64,000 bases of DNA from positions 1-64,000 of the IMG/VR virus record IMGVR_UViG_3300023112_000011, one strand, 5' to 3'. Made by a program: the position numbers and the translations under genes. The notes under the pieces are model-generated. The model saw only the letters and a list, made by a program, of their open reading frames with translations. It was not told the DNA's origin and made no database searches. This DNA comes from a virus. This document shows positions 40,506-49,029 of the stretch, piece after piece; the first letter of the stretch is position 1, and every line of letters begins with the position of its first letter.

Positions 40506-40825
40506 CAAAACGGACGGAAAACAGTGTGCGTTTGTGCGGGTTCGTAGGGGATTACATCAAGCTCCCCGATGGAGACGGGCCGGCGCGATTTGACATCATG
40601 ACCAGTGACCGACTCAACACTCTCGAGGGTGAGATCATCTCAACGCACGACTGGCACACCATTGTCACGTCGGACCTCGAGTTTGTCAGGTCGAATGTAC
40701 GCACGGGGGCGCTGATCAAGATAAGTGGGAGGATTTCGAGTCGCAAGACGGGCAACGGTCCTCAGATCGAGATTGCCGCACGTGAGCTCGAGCTCGTGAC
40801 CGGCCCCAAACGGAGAAGGGGGTGA
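40502..40825 (+). CDS. ssb: SSB-like OB-fold protein
   Basis: 107 residues, GTG start (GTGA overlap with the exonuclease). The order NSVRLCGFVGDYIKL, HDWHTIVTSD, VRTGALIKISGRISSRK, IEIAARELELV follows the strand pattern of bacterial SSB: V-x-L-x-G, T-x-W-H/F, GxxIxVxG, and a last strand of hydrophobic residues. It lacks the long acidic tail used by cellular SSB to recruit partners, ending in basic residues. Probably binds single-stranded DNA during replication or recombination. Confidence 0.75.
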   Translation: MTKRTENSVRLCGFVGDYIKLPDGDGPARFDIMTSDRLNTLEGEIISTHDWHTIVTSDLEFVRSNVRTGALIKISGRISSRKTGNGPQIEIAARELELVTGPKRRRG

Positions 40826-41907
40826 GGGTAAGTTGGTTCGAGGATGGTGAGGGTGATGGGTCGGACGATTACGGTCTGATTCCCGGCGAGGAGTACAACA
40901 ACAGGTTTGATCAGCTGAGGACAGCGAACTGGGCCGATTGGTTCGACGAGGATGAGGTGTTCGACCGCCACTTCCTCGCTTGGGAGCCCGAGGGCGAGCC
41001 CTGGTACGTAGTAGAGACTGGAGAGAAGAAGCACCGCCAGAAGGTGCTGCGCAAGCTGCGCAAGTTGGAGGAGCAGCGTGTTCCTCGTGATGTGTTCAAT
41101 GGCCTGTTCCTGGACAAACTTGACTCGCCCGAGGGGAGAGCGGCGACCGCGGCTTTCGGCGGTTCGTACATCAGGGATCATCTTCGTGAGGTAGCGTTCA
41201 GCAGAAACATCATCCCGCCGTCTAGGGTGGTGAAGAGTGATGTGGCGTTGGTCAATCGTGACGCTCTTGTCACGATCGAGGAGATCGAGCCCGAAAGCCG
41301 GGCCATGGCGATCAACATGCGAGGTCGGCTCACTGCGCGGGTGATTCGTGCTCCGCAAGACGAGGTCCCCTTCTTCTCGATCTCGCCGAAGCGTTTTGAG
41401 GAGTACGAGCGAGAGCTGCTGTCCTATCGTGCGAAGAGGGGAGAGCTGATGGAAACGATCAACCGCATCGAGGATTTGCCACCCGAGATGCAGGATACCG
41501 CACACCGACACCTGCTTCTCTACGGCAACGTCTTCATCTACAACACCGAGAAGGGGCCGGTTCTTCTCGACCCGGTCAAGCTGACCACGCTTCAGGTGCC
41601 CAAGGGTGCCGAGTACGGTACACCCGCTTGGTTACCCCACGTCAAGGCGCTCCTGGATAACGCGCTCGTAGACAAGGAGTTTCTCAGAGTAGTTGACGCC
41701 GACGGTAACCAGGTCAAGCGCCAAAGATTTGAGGCAATCAAGGAAGAGGATATCCAGCGTAAGATTGCGAAGGACTGGCACCTAGCTGGTCGCATCGGCG
41801 ATACGACGCTATTGAAGGGAAGTGAGGATGGACAGAAAGAAGCTGAGGGAGCACTGCGAGAGGGTGGTGCTAGCGCGAGCGGACAAGAAACACCTGACCC
41901 TGCATGA
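40822..41907 (+). CDS. Hypothetical protein after SSB
   Basis: 361 residues, GTG start. Acidic N-terminus with DWFDEDEVFDRHF, then a Lys/Arg-rich helical region and an alpha/beta C-terminal half. Overlap with SSB suggests a replication-linked role. No motif recognised. Confidence 0.65.
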   Translation: MRVSWFEDGEGDGSDDYGLIPGEEYNNRFDQLRTANWADWFDEDEVFDRHFLAWEPEGEPWYVVETGEKKHRQKVLRKLRKLEEQRVPRDVFNGLFLDKLDSPEGRAATAAFGGSYIRDHLREVAFSRNIIPPSRVVKSDVALVNRDALVTIEEIEPESRAMAINMRGRLTARVIRAPQDEVPFFSISPKRFEEYERELLSYRAKRGELMETINRIEDLPPEMQDTAHRHLLLYGNVFIYNTEKGPVLLDPVKLTTLQVPKGAEYGTPAWLPHVKALLDNALVDKEFLRVVDADGNQVKRQRFEAIKEEDIQRKIAKDWHLAGRIGDTTLLKGSEDGQKEAEGALREGGASASGQETPDPA

Positions 41908-42448
41908 TAGGCAGTTGGTTGGGGAGCACGAGTTGGTGCTCGAGGTGCTGAAGGAGAACGAGGAGCTGGAGTACGTGGCTGACAAGTATGCTGGTCAGCT
42001 CAACGCCATCAGTGACGAGTTCGACGATGCGCCGGACTACCCGTCGGGGCTAGACGATTTCCTGCACGAGATACGGAAACTTAGAGCGGCGGCCGTCGGT
42101 TATGAGAACGAAGTCATCGGCGTCTACGAGAACGAAGTCATCGGCGTCTACGAACACGAGGTCATCAAGGCCATCGAGATGAACATGGACCCCCAGGGAG
42201 ACGAAGCCCGCCACATTCACAAGGCACTGGCTGACGCTTCCTCCATCATACGGGGGAAGCCTACCTCGGACGGGCGGATCGCGGAGCCCTGCCCTCAATG
42301 CCGGCAGACCTACGGGTTCCACAAGTTCAGCTGCTCGAACCAGCCAAATACTCAGTTGCGGCTGGCGATGAGGGGCGTGCCTGACTACGAGGAGACTGTG
42401 CAAGAAGAAGCGGACCGTGAGACGGACTGCGGAGAGGACAATCAATGA
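41828..42448 (+). CDS. Hypothetical protein with triplicated segment
   Basis: 206 residues from ATG 41828, overlapping the previous gene by 80 bases. N-terminal helix, then three tandem copies of YENEVIGV at residues about 93-116, then CPQCRQTYGFHKFSC, a zinc-like site. Unknown. Confidence 0.55.
   Translation: MDRKKLREHCERVVLARADKKHLTLHDRQLVGEHELVLEVLKENEELEYVADKYAGQLNAISDEFDDAPDYPSGLDDFLHEIRKLRAAAVGYENEVIGVYENEVIGVYEHEVIKAIEMNMDPQGDEARHIHKALADASSIIRGKPTSDGRIAEPCPQCRQTYGFHKFSCSNQPNTQLRLAMRGVPDYEETVQEEADRETDCGEDNQ
42103..42172 (+). repeat. 24-bp tandem coding repeat
   Basis: GAGAACGAAGTCATCGGCG plus TCTAC is repeated twice exactly and a third time with changes, coding YENEVIGV-type units. 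Recent slippage duplication is likely. Confidence 0.85.
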
Positions 42449-42579
42449 GAAGTAGAGGGATGTTTGAGTTGCCCGGCCCGAACTGGGTCAAGGTGCTCTT
42501 GCTGGGTGTTGTCCTGGTTGAGTGGGGCATCTGGAAGACGACGGGTCTCCAGGTGCCCAGTGCCCGGTGGGGGAAGTGA
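42445..42579 (+). CDS. 44-residue membrane peptide
   Basis: ATG 42445 (ATGA overlap) to TGA 42579. NWVKVLLLGVVLVEWGIW is one probable membrane helix between short polar ends. Unknown. Confidence 0.55.
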   Translation: MRSRGMFELPGPNWVKVLLLGVVLVEWGIWKTTGLQVPSARWGK

Positions 42580-42842
42580 GCTGCTACTGCGACTACGACC
42601 CGAGCGATGTCTGGGATGAGCGGAAGCGCAAGGCTCGCAAAGAGCACGTGTGCTACGAGTGCAGAGAAAAGATAGAGAAGGGAGATGAATACGTCTACAT
42701 CACCAGCCTCTCTGACGGGAGCTGGTGGCACTACAAGATCTGTGAATACTGTGAGCACGATTGGAAGATTGTGCGGGAAGCTGGCCACTGCTACCTGATT
42801 GGCGGGTTGCAGATAGCCTGGGAGGACATGTGGGATGGTTGA
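42576..42842 (+). CDS. Zinc-ribbon protein
   Basis: 88 residues from GTG 42576 (GTGA overlap) after GGGGGAA. CYCDYDP, then CYECREKIEKGDEYVYI and CEYCEHDW give a two-knuckle zinc domain of a type common in small phage proteins. Unknown role. Confidence 0.65.
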   Translation: MSCYCDYDPSDVWDERKRKARKEHVCYECREKIEKGDEYVYITSLSDGSWWHYKICEYCEHDWKIVREAGHCYLIGGLQIAWEDMWDG

Positions 42843-43299
42843 CGAGAAGGTGATTGAGGACCTGCGGGAGCGCAACGCCGCACTCAACGAGGAGCTCGCG
42901 AAGGAGCGCAAGTACAACAGCGACCTGGTTATGAACGGTCGGTGTAGCGTGGACCGTGAGAAGCTGTTCGAGCGTGTCTACATGGCGGCCACTTCGGCAC
43001 TCCAATTCGTGGTCGTCAAGACGGCTATACCGTTCATCGACGTGGGACAAGCTATGGCGGAGATCAACCCGGTCCTTCAACAAATCCTCGCCGAGCTTAT
43101 CATCCCCTACGAGGCAGAGAATCTCACGGACTTCTCTACTTGGTGGGGCGAGTTCGAGGCGTACCGAGAGGGAATCGATGAGGAGCATGTCCTCGATGAG
43201 TTCGATCTCGCGCTCGGATGGTTTGCGGGCAAGGGCCTCAGTTACGACCAGGCGCTACAGGCGGCTGGCACAGCGAGAGAGAAATGGGGCGGTGCGTGA
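42835..43299 (+). CDS. Hypothetical helical protein
   Basis: 154 residues, ATG 42835. N-terminal coiled coil (VIEDLRERNAALNEELAKER), helical remainder. Unknown. Confidence 0.65.
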   Translation: MVDEKVIEDLRERNAALNEELAKERKYNSDLVMNGRCSVDREKLFERVYMAATSALQFVVVKTAIPFIDVGQAMAEINPVLQQILAELIIPYEAENLTDFSTWWGEFEAYREGIDEEHVLDEFDLALGWFAGKGLSYDQALQAAGTAREKWGGA

Positions 43300-43640
43300 T
43301 GTTGAAGAAGAGCATGCCGATAAACCTAATTACGGCAGACGAGCTGGCTGAGAAGCTCGAGAAGTTTCATTGCCCTCTCAGCGGGGATGACGTCAAGGCG
43401 CTCGCTCACGAAGACCGTATCCCCTACTTCGCCTGGGTCGTGCCCGGTAACGGGACTGGGCAAGCTGAGGTGCACGAACCATTGTTCCAACTGACTGCCA
43501 CCAAGGAGTGGCTGATGGAAAACGGGTGGCTCTCTTTCAAGGAAGGCGACCCGCCTGCGACTCCGAAGGATGAAGTCTCGTTGCGTCAGCGCGTGGCGTA
43601 TCTCGAGGAGCTCGTGGGCGCTGAAATGGAGGAAAAATGA
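43299..43640 (+). CDS. Small HTH-like protein upstream of endolysin
   Basis: 113 residues from ATG 43299 (TGATG overlap). LITADELAEKLEKFHCPLSG, then DDVKALAHEDRIPYFAW, resembles excisionase-like winged helices. Overlaps the endolysin by ATGA. Assignment tentative. Confidence 0.6.
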   Translation: MLKKSMPINLITADELAEKLEKFHCPLSGDDVKALAHEDRIPYFAWVVPGNGTGQAEVHEPLFQLTATKEWLMENGWLSFKEGDPPATPKDEVSLRQRVAYLEELVGAEMEEK

Positions 43641-44551
43641 GACTGGGCGACAAGGGAGCTGACGTTCAGGAGATGCAGGAGAGCCTGCTGGCCAGTGGAC
43701 AAAAGCTGCCGAAGTACGATGCTGATGGCGACTACGGCCAAGAGACGTTGGCAGCTGTCAGGAGCTTTCAGTTCGAGAAGGGCCTCTCCAGAGCTGCGAA
43801 CGATGGAGTCATTTCCGACGAAACCCTCGACGCACTTGGGTGGGATGCCCCCGAGGACCCGTCAGTGCCCGGTATTCCGACTCGTCGGTACGAGGGGGTC
43901 AAGTGCTATGACCTTCGCGAAGAGCCCTGGGAAGATCGAGTGGCCAAGAAGTTCAAACGACATGGTGGTGTGCCTGTCGTTAGGGATCCGGCTCAAGTTA
44001 CCGGGATCACGATCCACCAGACGGCCGCTAAGTACGGTGTGGTGCCCTACCAGATTCAGGCTGCGGGCGGTGACGCTGAGTTGGCTCTCGCCAGACGGTC
44101 ACTGAGGGTGGCCTGTCACGTGATGGCGTTCCACAAGGGCTTCATCGCCTGGCCCAACAACCTGGAGGACTACGTCTACCACGGCAACGGGTTCAACGCG
44201 TTTGAGCTCGGGCTCGAGATCGATGGCAACTATCCCGGCGCCGAGGGCGGCAAGACCTGGAACAACAAGAAGCCCACCAAGGTTACCCCCGAGGTCATTC
44301 GCAGTGCTTGCGCAGCCATCGAGCTTATGGTCGTTGAGGGTCGCGAGATGGGGATGCCCATCGAGTATATCCACGCTCATCGTCAGAGCTCGAACACCCG
44401 ACGGGATGATCCAGGTGAGGAGCTGTGGAGAACTGTTGTACTTGGCTACGCTGTACCCATTCTAGGTCTGAAGACTGAGCCGGCTCGGACCATTGGCAAG
44501 GGTCAGCCCGTTCCCAGAGATTGGGACCCACGTGGTGTCGGGAGGTACTGA
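43637..44551 (+). CDS. Endolysin: peptidoglycan-binding domain plus amidase
   Basis: 304 residues, ATG after GGAGGAAAA. Residues about 1-70 are a PG_binding_1 domain (GDKGADVQEMQESL ... DGDYGQETLAAVRSFQ). Residues about 110-290 form an amidase_2-type N-acetylmuramoyl-L-alanine amidase: TGITIHQTAA supplies the first zinc His, AHRQSS with the following RRDDPGEELW the C-terminal ligand region. It cleaves the bond between muramic acid and the peptide stem during lysis. No signal peptide is visible, so a holin is probably needed; none is certain here, though a one-helix protein lies two genes downstream. Confidence 0.9.
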   Translation: MRLGDKGADVQEMQESLLASGQKLPKYDADGDYGQETLAAVRSFQFEKGLSRAANDGVISDETLDALGWDAPEDPSVPGIPTRRYEGVKCYDLREEPWEDRVAKKFKRHGGVPVVRDPAQVTGITIHQTAAKYGVVPYQIQAAGGDAELALARRSLRVACHVMAFHKGFIAWPNNLEDYVYHGNGFNAFELGLEIDGNYPGAEGGKTWNNKKPTKVTPEVIRSACAAIELMVVEGREMGMPIEYIHAHRQSSNTRRDDPGEELWRTVVLGYAVPILGLKTEPARTIGKGQPVPRDWDPRGVGRY

Positions 44552-44949
44552 TGGCAGGCCTCAGACGCAAATACCGAGTGACGAAGGCCGATGGTACCCC
44601 CGCTGACCGCAACGGGATGTTCTTCGTCCTGAAACTCAACTCGAGCAACAGGGCGCACGCCCGAGCGTCTCAGGCTGCCGTGCTGGTTTACGCGGAGATG
44701 GTCGAGGACGATATCCCTCGTTTGGCTGCGGATCTTCGCTCAACTGTCATGCAGCTACGCCGTGATGGTGAGTCGGTCTTGTGGGACGGCAGCGTCAAGC
44801 TCCCCCCACTGACGAGTCTCTACCATCGCGCGCTGAACATCATCGCCGGCGGGTGCCTTGCTCACGATATCATGAGCACCCTCGCCCGAAATGTGCTCAA
44901 TAACCGGACTGGCCTGTTGGAGACGCTCGAGGCCGAACAGGAGGAATAG
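44551..44949 (+). CDS. Conserved phage protein
   Basis: 132 residues from ATG 44551 (TGATG overlap with endolysin). The opening YRVTKADGTPADRNGMFFVL recalls a small phage protein pattern; the rest is helical. Function unknown; the position suggests co-expression with lysis. Confidence 0.65.
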   Translation: MAGLRRKYRVTKADGTPADRNGMFFVLKLNSSNRAHARASQAAVLVYAEMVEDDIPRLAADLRSTVMQLRRDGESVLWDGSVKLPPLTSLYHRALNIIAGGCLAHDIMSTLARNVLNNRTGLLETLEAEQEE

Positions 44950-44956
44950 GCTCTGA

Positions 44957-44962
44957 TATCAT
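44957..44962 (+). promoter_or_regulatory. Possible extended -10 promoter
   Basis: TCTGATATCAT contains TGnTATCAT; the ATG at 44969 lies 6 bases after it, so the transcript may start at or near the start codon. Confidence 0.35.
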
Positions 44963-44968
44963 CGGCGC

Positions 44969-45523
44969 ATGGCTGATGACACATCGATCGAAGACGTCGA
45001 AGAGGGAGATCTCGAAAACGAGTCCTTCCCTGGCGTGCCAGAGTCCGTGGAGAAGTTCTCGGCGTGGACCAACAAAACTGCGGTCCGCGGCACATTCAAC
45101 ATCGCGTTCCCCTGGGTCGGAGGCAGCGTCATCGTCAAGTGGCCTGCCTCCGGCCGTCAGGCAATGCTCGAGATCGCGGCAGTGTGCTTCGCTCTCGCTA
45201 TTGTCGTGCCGGCGACCATGTACATCATTTTCGTCGGGGCATCGTCAGAGAACATTTCGAGTTTCGGGAGATTGGTGGGCTCGTCAACCAGTAGTGGCGC
45301 ACACAAACCTGATGAGTACCGAGCCCCAGAGCGTATTCAGGTCAAGACCAACGATGGTATTGAGATTATTGAGGCGTGCCCGCCGTGCGCCGAGACTGAC
45401 TGCGGAGAAGACTGTCCCTGCCCGACCTGTCCGATGTGCCCACCCCCAATTATGTGCCCGCCTTCAGCTGACGCTGCTGCTGCTGAGAAGGTAGCTCCGC
45501 TCTCCCAGACACCAATACTTTAG
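44969..45523 (+). CDS. One-helix membrane protein with Cys/Pro-rich tail
   Basis: 184 residues, ATG 44969 with no ribosome site. An acidic N-terminal 70 residues, then a membrane helix (residues about 68-92, AAVCFALAIVVPATMYIIFV), then a 90-residue tail ending in a run of Cys/Pro motifs (CPPCAETDCGEDCPCPTCPM). The tail may bind metal or form disulfides outside the membrane. Position behind the endolysin allows a lysis role (holin or spanin-like), but the topology fits neither well. Confidence 0.6.
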   Translation: MADDTSIEDVEEGDLENESFPGVPESVEKFSAWTNKTAVRGTFNIAFPWVGGSVIVKWPASGRQAMLEIAAVCFALAIVVPATMYIIFVGASSENISSFGRLVGSSTSSGAHKPDEYRAPERIQVKTNDGIEIIEACPPCAETDCGEDCPCPTCPMCPPPIMCPPSADAAAAEKVAPLSQTPIL

Positions 45524-45547
45524 TTGAGAAAACACGCCCGAAAAGGG

Positions 45548-45554
45548 CATAAGG
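45548..45554 (+). promoter_or_regulatory. CATAAGG box
   Basis: AGGGCATAAGGTCCAC lies 48 bases before ATG 45602 and resembles the TATAAGG boxes elsewhere. Confidence 0.35.
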
Positions 45555-45601
45555 TCCACAGCGCTGACCACAAATCTAGCGTGAGAGGAGAGTTACGCGG
45601 C

Positions 45602-45868
45602 ATGAATCGAAAAGAGTTCGACGACGCAATCGGCCGGGCGGATTGGGAGTTCATCTGGTCCGCCTATGTGGCGGCAAGTCAGATCAAACCCGGCTCCGCC
45701 TCGGGCATTGGTCCTTGGCAGTGCCCGGGCTGCGGAGCTTACTGCATCACCAAGGACTTCTATGACCACATCAACGAGTGCGTGAGCGGTAAGGAGTTCT
45801 TCCGTAAAGAGTTCGCAAAAGCGGCTAGGGCCGTGAAACACGGCGGTAGCTCTGAGGAGGAAATGTGA
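45602..45868 (+). CDS. DWEFIWSA-type zinc protein (paralog 2)
   Basis: 88 residues from ATG 45602. The N-terminus NRKEFDDAIGRADWEFIWSA parallels the gene at 24068. CPGCGAYC with HINEC resembles a C2HC zinc finger. Unknown role; the conserved N-terminus is probably the functional core. Confidence 0.65.
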   Translation: MNRKEFDDAIGRADWEFIWSAYVAASQIKPGSASGIGPWQCPGCGAYCITKDFYDHINECVSGKEFFRKEFAKAARAVKHGGSSEEEM

Positions 45869-46641
45869 ACACAGCGATCGAGGTGTTCGAGCACGAGGAG
45901 TTCGGACAGGTCCGTACCCTCACAATCGACGATGAGCCTTGGTTTGTCGCCAAAGACGTAGCGGTGGCCCTGGGGTACAGCGATACCGATCAGGCGACCA
46001 GAAAACACTGCAAAAATGCGGTGTTGGTCGATGTCCCGTCGATTCGACGGGGGGTTCAGCAGACGAAAGTCATCCAAGAGCCCGATGTCTACAGGCTGAT
46101 CAGCCGCTCTCGTCTCCCCGGCGCCGAGCGGTTCATGGACTGGGTGTTCGAGGTGGTACTACCGACGATCAGGAGGACCGGGCAGTTCTCTGCAACGCCA
46201 GAAGAACTCGACTACTTCCCAACCATCCTGCCCGCGTGGGATACGGCCCGAGCTCTGGCCGAGCGCAACGGGTATCGAGGCAACCAGGCTATCTTGACCG
46301 CCAACAAGACGATCAAGCGTAGGTACGACCTCGATATCCCCGAGATTCTCGGTGGAACGAATCTACTCAGCGACCACCAGGAGAGGTATCTGACCGCCAC
46401 CGAGATTGGGGAGATGGTGGGCCTGAACCCTCGGGCGGTCAATAGGTGCTTTGAGGAGATGGGCCTGCACACTTCCGGACGGGACCGCAGAGATCGCCTT
46501 ACGTGGACAATCTCCGAATGGGGCAAGGACTTCGCGGTTCTGCTCGACGTCGGCAAGGCACACAGCGACGGATCACCGGTTCAGCAGACGAAGTGGCGCG
46601 AAGGTGTTGTGATCGAACTACGCGATTTTCTGTCCCAGTAA
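45865..46641 (+). CDS. BRO-N domain antirepressor-like protein
   Basis: 258 residues, GTG start. Residues about 1-105 form a BRO-N domain: IEVFEHEEFGQVRTLTIDDE, WFVAKDVAVALGYSDTDQA, then RLPGAERFMDWVFEVVLPTI, which is the diagnostic end. The C-terminal half holds a second helix-turn-helix-like segment (LTATEIGEMVGLNPRAVNRC). BRO-N proteins bind DNA and often act as phage antirepressors. Good match over the N-terminus. Confidence 0.88.
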   Translation: MNTAIEVFEHEEFGQVRTLTIDDEPWFVAKDVAVALGYSDTDQATRKHCKNAVLVDVPSIRRGVQQTKVIQEPDVYRLISRSRLPGAERFMDWVFEVVLPTIRRTGQFSATPEELDYFPTILPAWDTARALAERNGYRGNQAILTANKTIKRRYDLDIPEILGGTNLLSDHQERYLTATEIGEMVGLNPRAVNRCFEEMGLHTSGRDRRDRLTWTISEWGKDFAVLLDVGKAHSDGSPVQQTKWREGVVIELRDFLSQ

Positions 46642-46656
46642 CTGAAAGGGAGTGAG

Positions 46657-47745
46657 ATGGAGCTACCTACCCTGTACCACCTAGGCAAGAAGGACAAGAT
46701 CTTCAGTTGGAAGATCTGGACAACCGGATCCGTCATCCACACTGAGTATGGAACGGATCTAGGCAAGAAGCAGCTGGCTGCGAAGGAAGCTAAGCCAAAG
46801 AACGTCGGTCGGGCCAACGAGACTACGGCGGAGGAGCAGGCACTGCTCGAGGCCAAGTCGATGTGGCAGAACAAATTGGACCGTAAATACAGGCGAACAG
46901 TGGAGGAGGCCATGGAGCCTCTGCCGCTACCGATGTTGGCGAAGAAGTTCGCTGACCGTAGGAAGAAGGTAGTCTACCCGGTCCATGTTCAGCCGAAGCT
47001 GGATGGGATCCGGTGCTTGGCTCAGAGGTTCAACGGTAAACTCGAGCTCACGTCGAGATCCGGCAAACCGTTGAATTGCCCACACATCCTCAAGGAGCTG
47101 GAAGATCTGGATCTGGCTGACAACCTGGTTCTCGACGGTGAGCTCTACGTCCACGGCGAATCTTTTCAGACCATCACCTCGTGGGTGAAGAAGCTCCGTC
47201 CGGAAACAACGAACGTCAAACTGCATGTCTACGATGTGCTGGACATGAATGATCTCGACCTCCCGTGGAGTAAGCGTTACGAGTGGCTCCAGTGGTTTGA
47301 GGAGTACGGCCTTCCGTCGTTGGAGACCGTGCGGACCTTCAGCGCCGGGACAGAGGAGGCCGTAACCAATTTGCACGATGTGTTTGTCAGGGACGGTTAC
47401 GAGGGGGCCATCGTCAGAATGCTCCACGGCAAATACCTCTTCGGGTATCGGTCAGACGAGCTCCTGAAGGTCAAGATCTTCCAGGACGCTGAGTTCAAGG
47501 TCATCGGATGGCAGCCGGGTGTCGGCAAGTTCAAGGACGTGCCCGTCTTTAGGTGCGTCATGGACAACGGCATTGAGTTCGACGTTGCGCCCAAGGGTAC
47601 CAAGGCCCAGCGCAAGGAGATGCTCGAGGAGGCTGATGGGTACATCGGACAGTGGCTCAAGGTCGAGTACTTTGGGCTCTACGACAGCGGCTGTGTCCGG
47701 TTCCCTGTGGGGCTCGGGTTCCGCATGAAAGAAGACATGTCATGA
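46657..47745 (+). CDS. ATP-dependent DNA ligase
   Basis: 362 residues, ATG after AAAGGGAGTGAG. Residues about 1-85 look like a WGR-type domain (TLYHLGKKDKIFSWKIW ... NVGRANETT) found in some phage ligases. VQPKLDGIRCLA gives the KxDG nucleotidyl-lysine motif, LDGELY motif III, EGAIVRM motif IV and LLKVKIF motif V. The C-terminal OB-like part follows. It seals nicks in duplex DNA using ATP. All core motifs are present, so it should be active. Confidence 0.9.
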   Translation: MELPTLYHLGKKDKIFSWKIWTTGSVIHTEYGTDLGKKQLAAKEAKPKNVGRANETTAEEQALLEAKSMWQNKLDRKYRRTVEEAMEPLPLPMLAKKFADRRKKVVYPVHVQPKLDGIRCLAQRFNGKLELTSRSGKPLNCPHILKELEDLDLADNLVLDGELYVHGESFQTITSWVKKLRPETTNVKLHVYDVLDMNDLDLPWSKRYEWLQWFEEYGLPSLETVRTFSAGTEEAVTNLHDVFVRDGYEGAIVRMLHGKYLFGYRSDELLKVKIFQDAEFKVIGWQPGVGKFKDVPVFRCVMDNGIEFDVAPKGTKAQRKEMLEEADGYIGQWLKVEYFGLYDSGCVRFPVGLGFRMKEDMS

Positions 47746-48428
47746 TCCAGTTCCACGAGACGGGGTATGGACACCGGTTCTTCAATGGACAGCTGCCCGC
47801 ACTCATCGCAGCTATCGAACGGGTTGCCTACGTTTTGGGGAAGAAGCACGAATACGAGATCGAGAAGGGTGGGCAGATGAATGATGCCGGGGAAGAGACC
47901 GGAAGTGGGCGACATGTGGATCATGAACCTGGACGACCCAAAGACGGGGCTGGAGAAGGAGCTCCTGGTGTATCTGGCGGAGGATCTGACGGACGATTGT
48001 ATGGAGCCGACATTCTGGGCGCAGATAGGGCGGAACGAGCAGGAGTTGAGCGAGCACCCAATCGAGAAGGCGATGACGGAGTCGATGATTCTGGAGCGGT
48101 GTTATCAAATCGGGTTCTAGCACTCGAGCGAGCGGTTCTCGACTTCGTTCAGCAGACCCACGAGCTCGAGAAGAAGAACAAGCGCCTCCATGAGCTCAAC
48201 GAGAGCTCGATGGCGGTCACCCGGCGGCACCAGAACGACGCCAGTGATCGCAGGCATCGCATGGAGACGCTCAAGAAGACCATCGCGACGAACCGCGAGA
48301 ATTGGAATCAGCGGGATGCGGAGTGGGATTCCCTAGACTCATCCGATCAGCAGGAGCACGGCGAACACGGCGCCTTCATCGATGGCCTGAAGGCTGCTTG
48401 GACGATTCTGGATACGGAGGGGGTGTGA
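47742..48428 (+). CDS. Hypothetical protein, composite frame
   Basis: 228 residues, ATGA overlap with the ligase. The first 45 residues (MIQFHETGYGHRFFNGQLPA...) and the last 110 (coiled coil LERAVLDFVQQTHELEKKNK onward) look like real protein. The stretch between them is Gly/Asp/Arg-rich and resembles out-of-frame reading of the gene at 47881. Either one protein with a disordered linker, or two genes fused by loss of a stop, the second starting at GTG 48099. Confidence 0.45.
   Translation: MIQFHETGYGHRFFNGQLPALIAAIERVAYVLGKKHEYEIEKGGQMNDAGEETGSGRHVDHEPGRPKDGAGEGAPGVSGGGSDGRLYGADILGADRAERAGVERAPNREGDDGVDDSGAVLSNRVLALERAVLDFVQQTHELEKKNKRLHELNESSMAVTRRHQNDASDRRHRMETLKKTIATNRENWNQRDAEWDSLDSSDQQEHGEHGAFIDGLKAAWTILDTEGV
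47881..48120 (+). CDS. Nested hypothetical protein in alternate frame
   Basis: 79 residues from ATG 47881 entirely inside the frame 47742-48428. Composition is natural (TGLEKELLVYLAEDLTDDCM, MTESMILERCYQIGF), better than the overlapping frame at the same bases. Probably a genuine gene; the overlap is the anomaly. Confidence 0.5.
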   Translation: MMPGKRPEVGDMWIMNLDDPKTGLEKELLVYLAEDLTDDCMEPTFWAQIGRNEQELSEHPIEKAMTESMILERCYQIGF

Positions 48429-48598
48429 GGGGGGAGGCCGCTATCAGGATGGACGCAGCACTTTGGGCCCTGGTCGCAGAGTTGGAGGCGTTGAAGACCG
48501 AGCGTGAAGCGATGATCGATCAGGGATATGATGAGGCGGCCTTCTTCGATCTCGCTGAACAGCTGCGGAAGATCAAGGAGCGACTGGAGGCGATGTGA
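48425..48598 (+). CDS. Small coiled-coil protein
   Basis: 57 residues from GTG 48425 (GTGA overlap); ATG 48449 is an alternative. Helical (ALVAELEALKTEREAMIDQG). Unknown. Confidence 0.5.
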   Translation: MRGEAAIRMDAALWALVAELEALKTEREAMIDQGYDEAAFFDLAEQLRKIKERLEAM

Positions 48599-49029
48599 GC
48601 GAAGACTACATCAGGGATGAGCTTCAGAAGGCGACCGCCACGTACATCAACGCTCTGCGTCGAGCCATTTCGAGCACGAGGGATGCGCAGAAGAGCGCAG
48701 GCTCGTACTACCCGCCGGGTTCTCGGAGTTACGTGGCCATGACTAACGTTGAGCAGTTCCATGAAGACCGACGCATGACCCTCGAGGTGCTGCTGCATGA
48801 GATGGGGACGTACTACGACAATGGGGTAGCGATATCGTTCCAGGACTGGTTTGACATACGGTATCGGCCCACCGTCATGCCCCTAGAGGAATTGATGGGA
48901 AAGGATTTGAGCGAGGATGAGCGAGAGAGAATCAAAGAAGAGTTCGGAGTTGTCGGCAGTGATGATTCAAGATCCCCCAAGATTCACGCGGAAGGCGGAA
49001 CGGGGGGCTCCGACGACGTACCTAGTTGA
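48595..49029 (+). CDS. Hypothetical protein
   Basis: 144 residues, GTG start. Helical N-terminus, acidic and Gly/Ser-rich end. Overlaps the next gene by about 110 bases, so its last 35 residues may be spurious. Unknown. Confidence 0.6.
   Translation: MSEDYIRDELQKATATYINALRRAISSTRDAQKSAGSYYPPGSRSYVAMTNVEQFHEDRRMTLEVLLHEMGTYYDNGVAISFQDWFDIRYRPTVMPLEELMGKDLSEDERERIKEEFGVVGSDDSRSPKIHAEGGTGGSDDVPS

Noticed and set aside
44969-45523. Holin
   Set aside because: A single helix in a 184-residue protein with a long Cys/Pro tail does not match any holin class I know.
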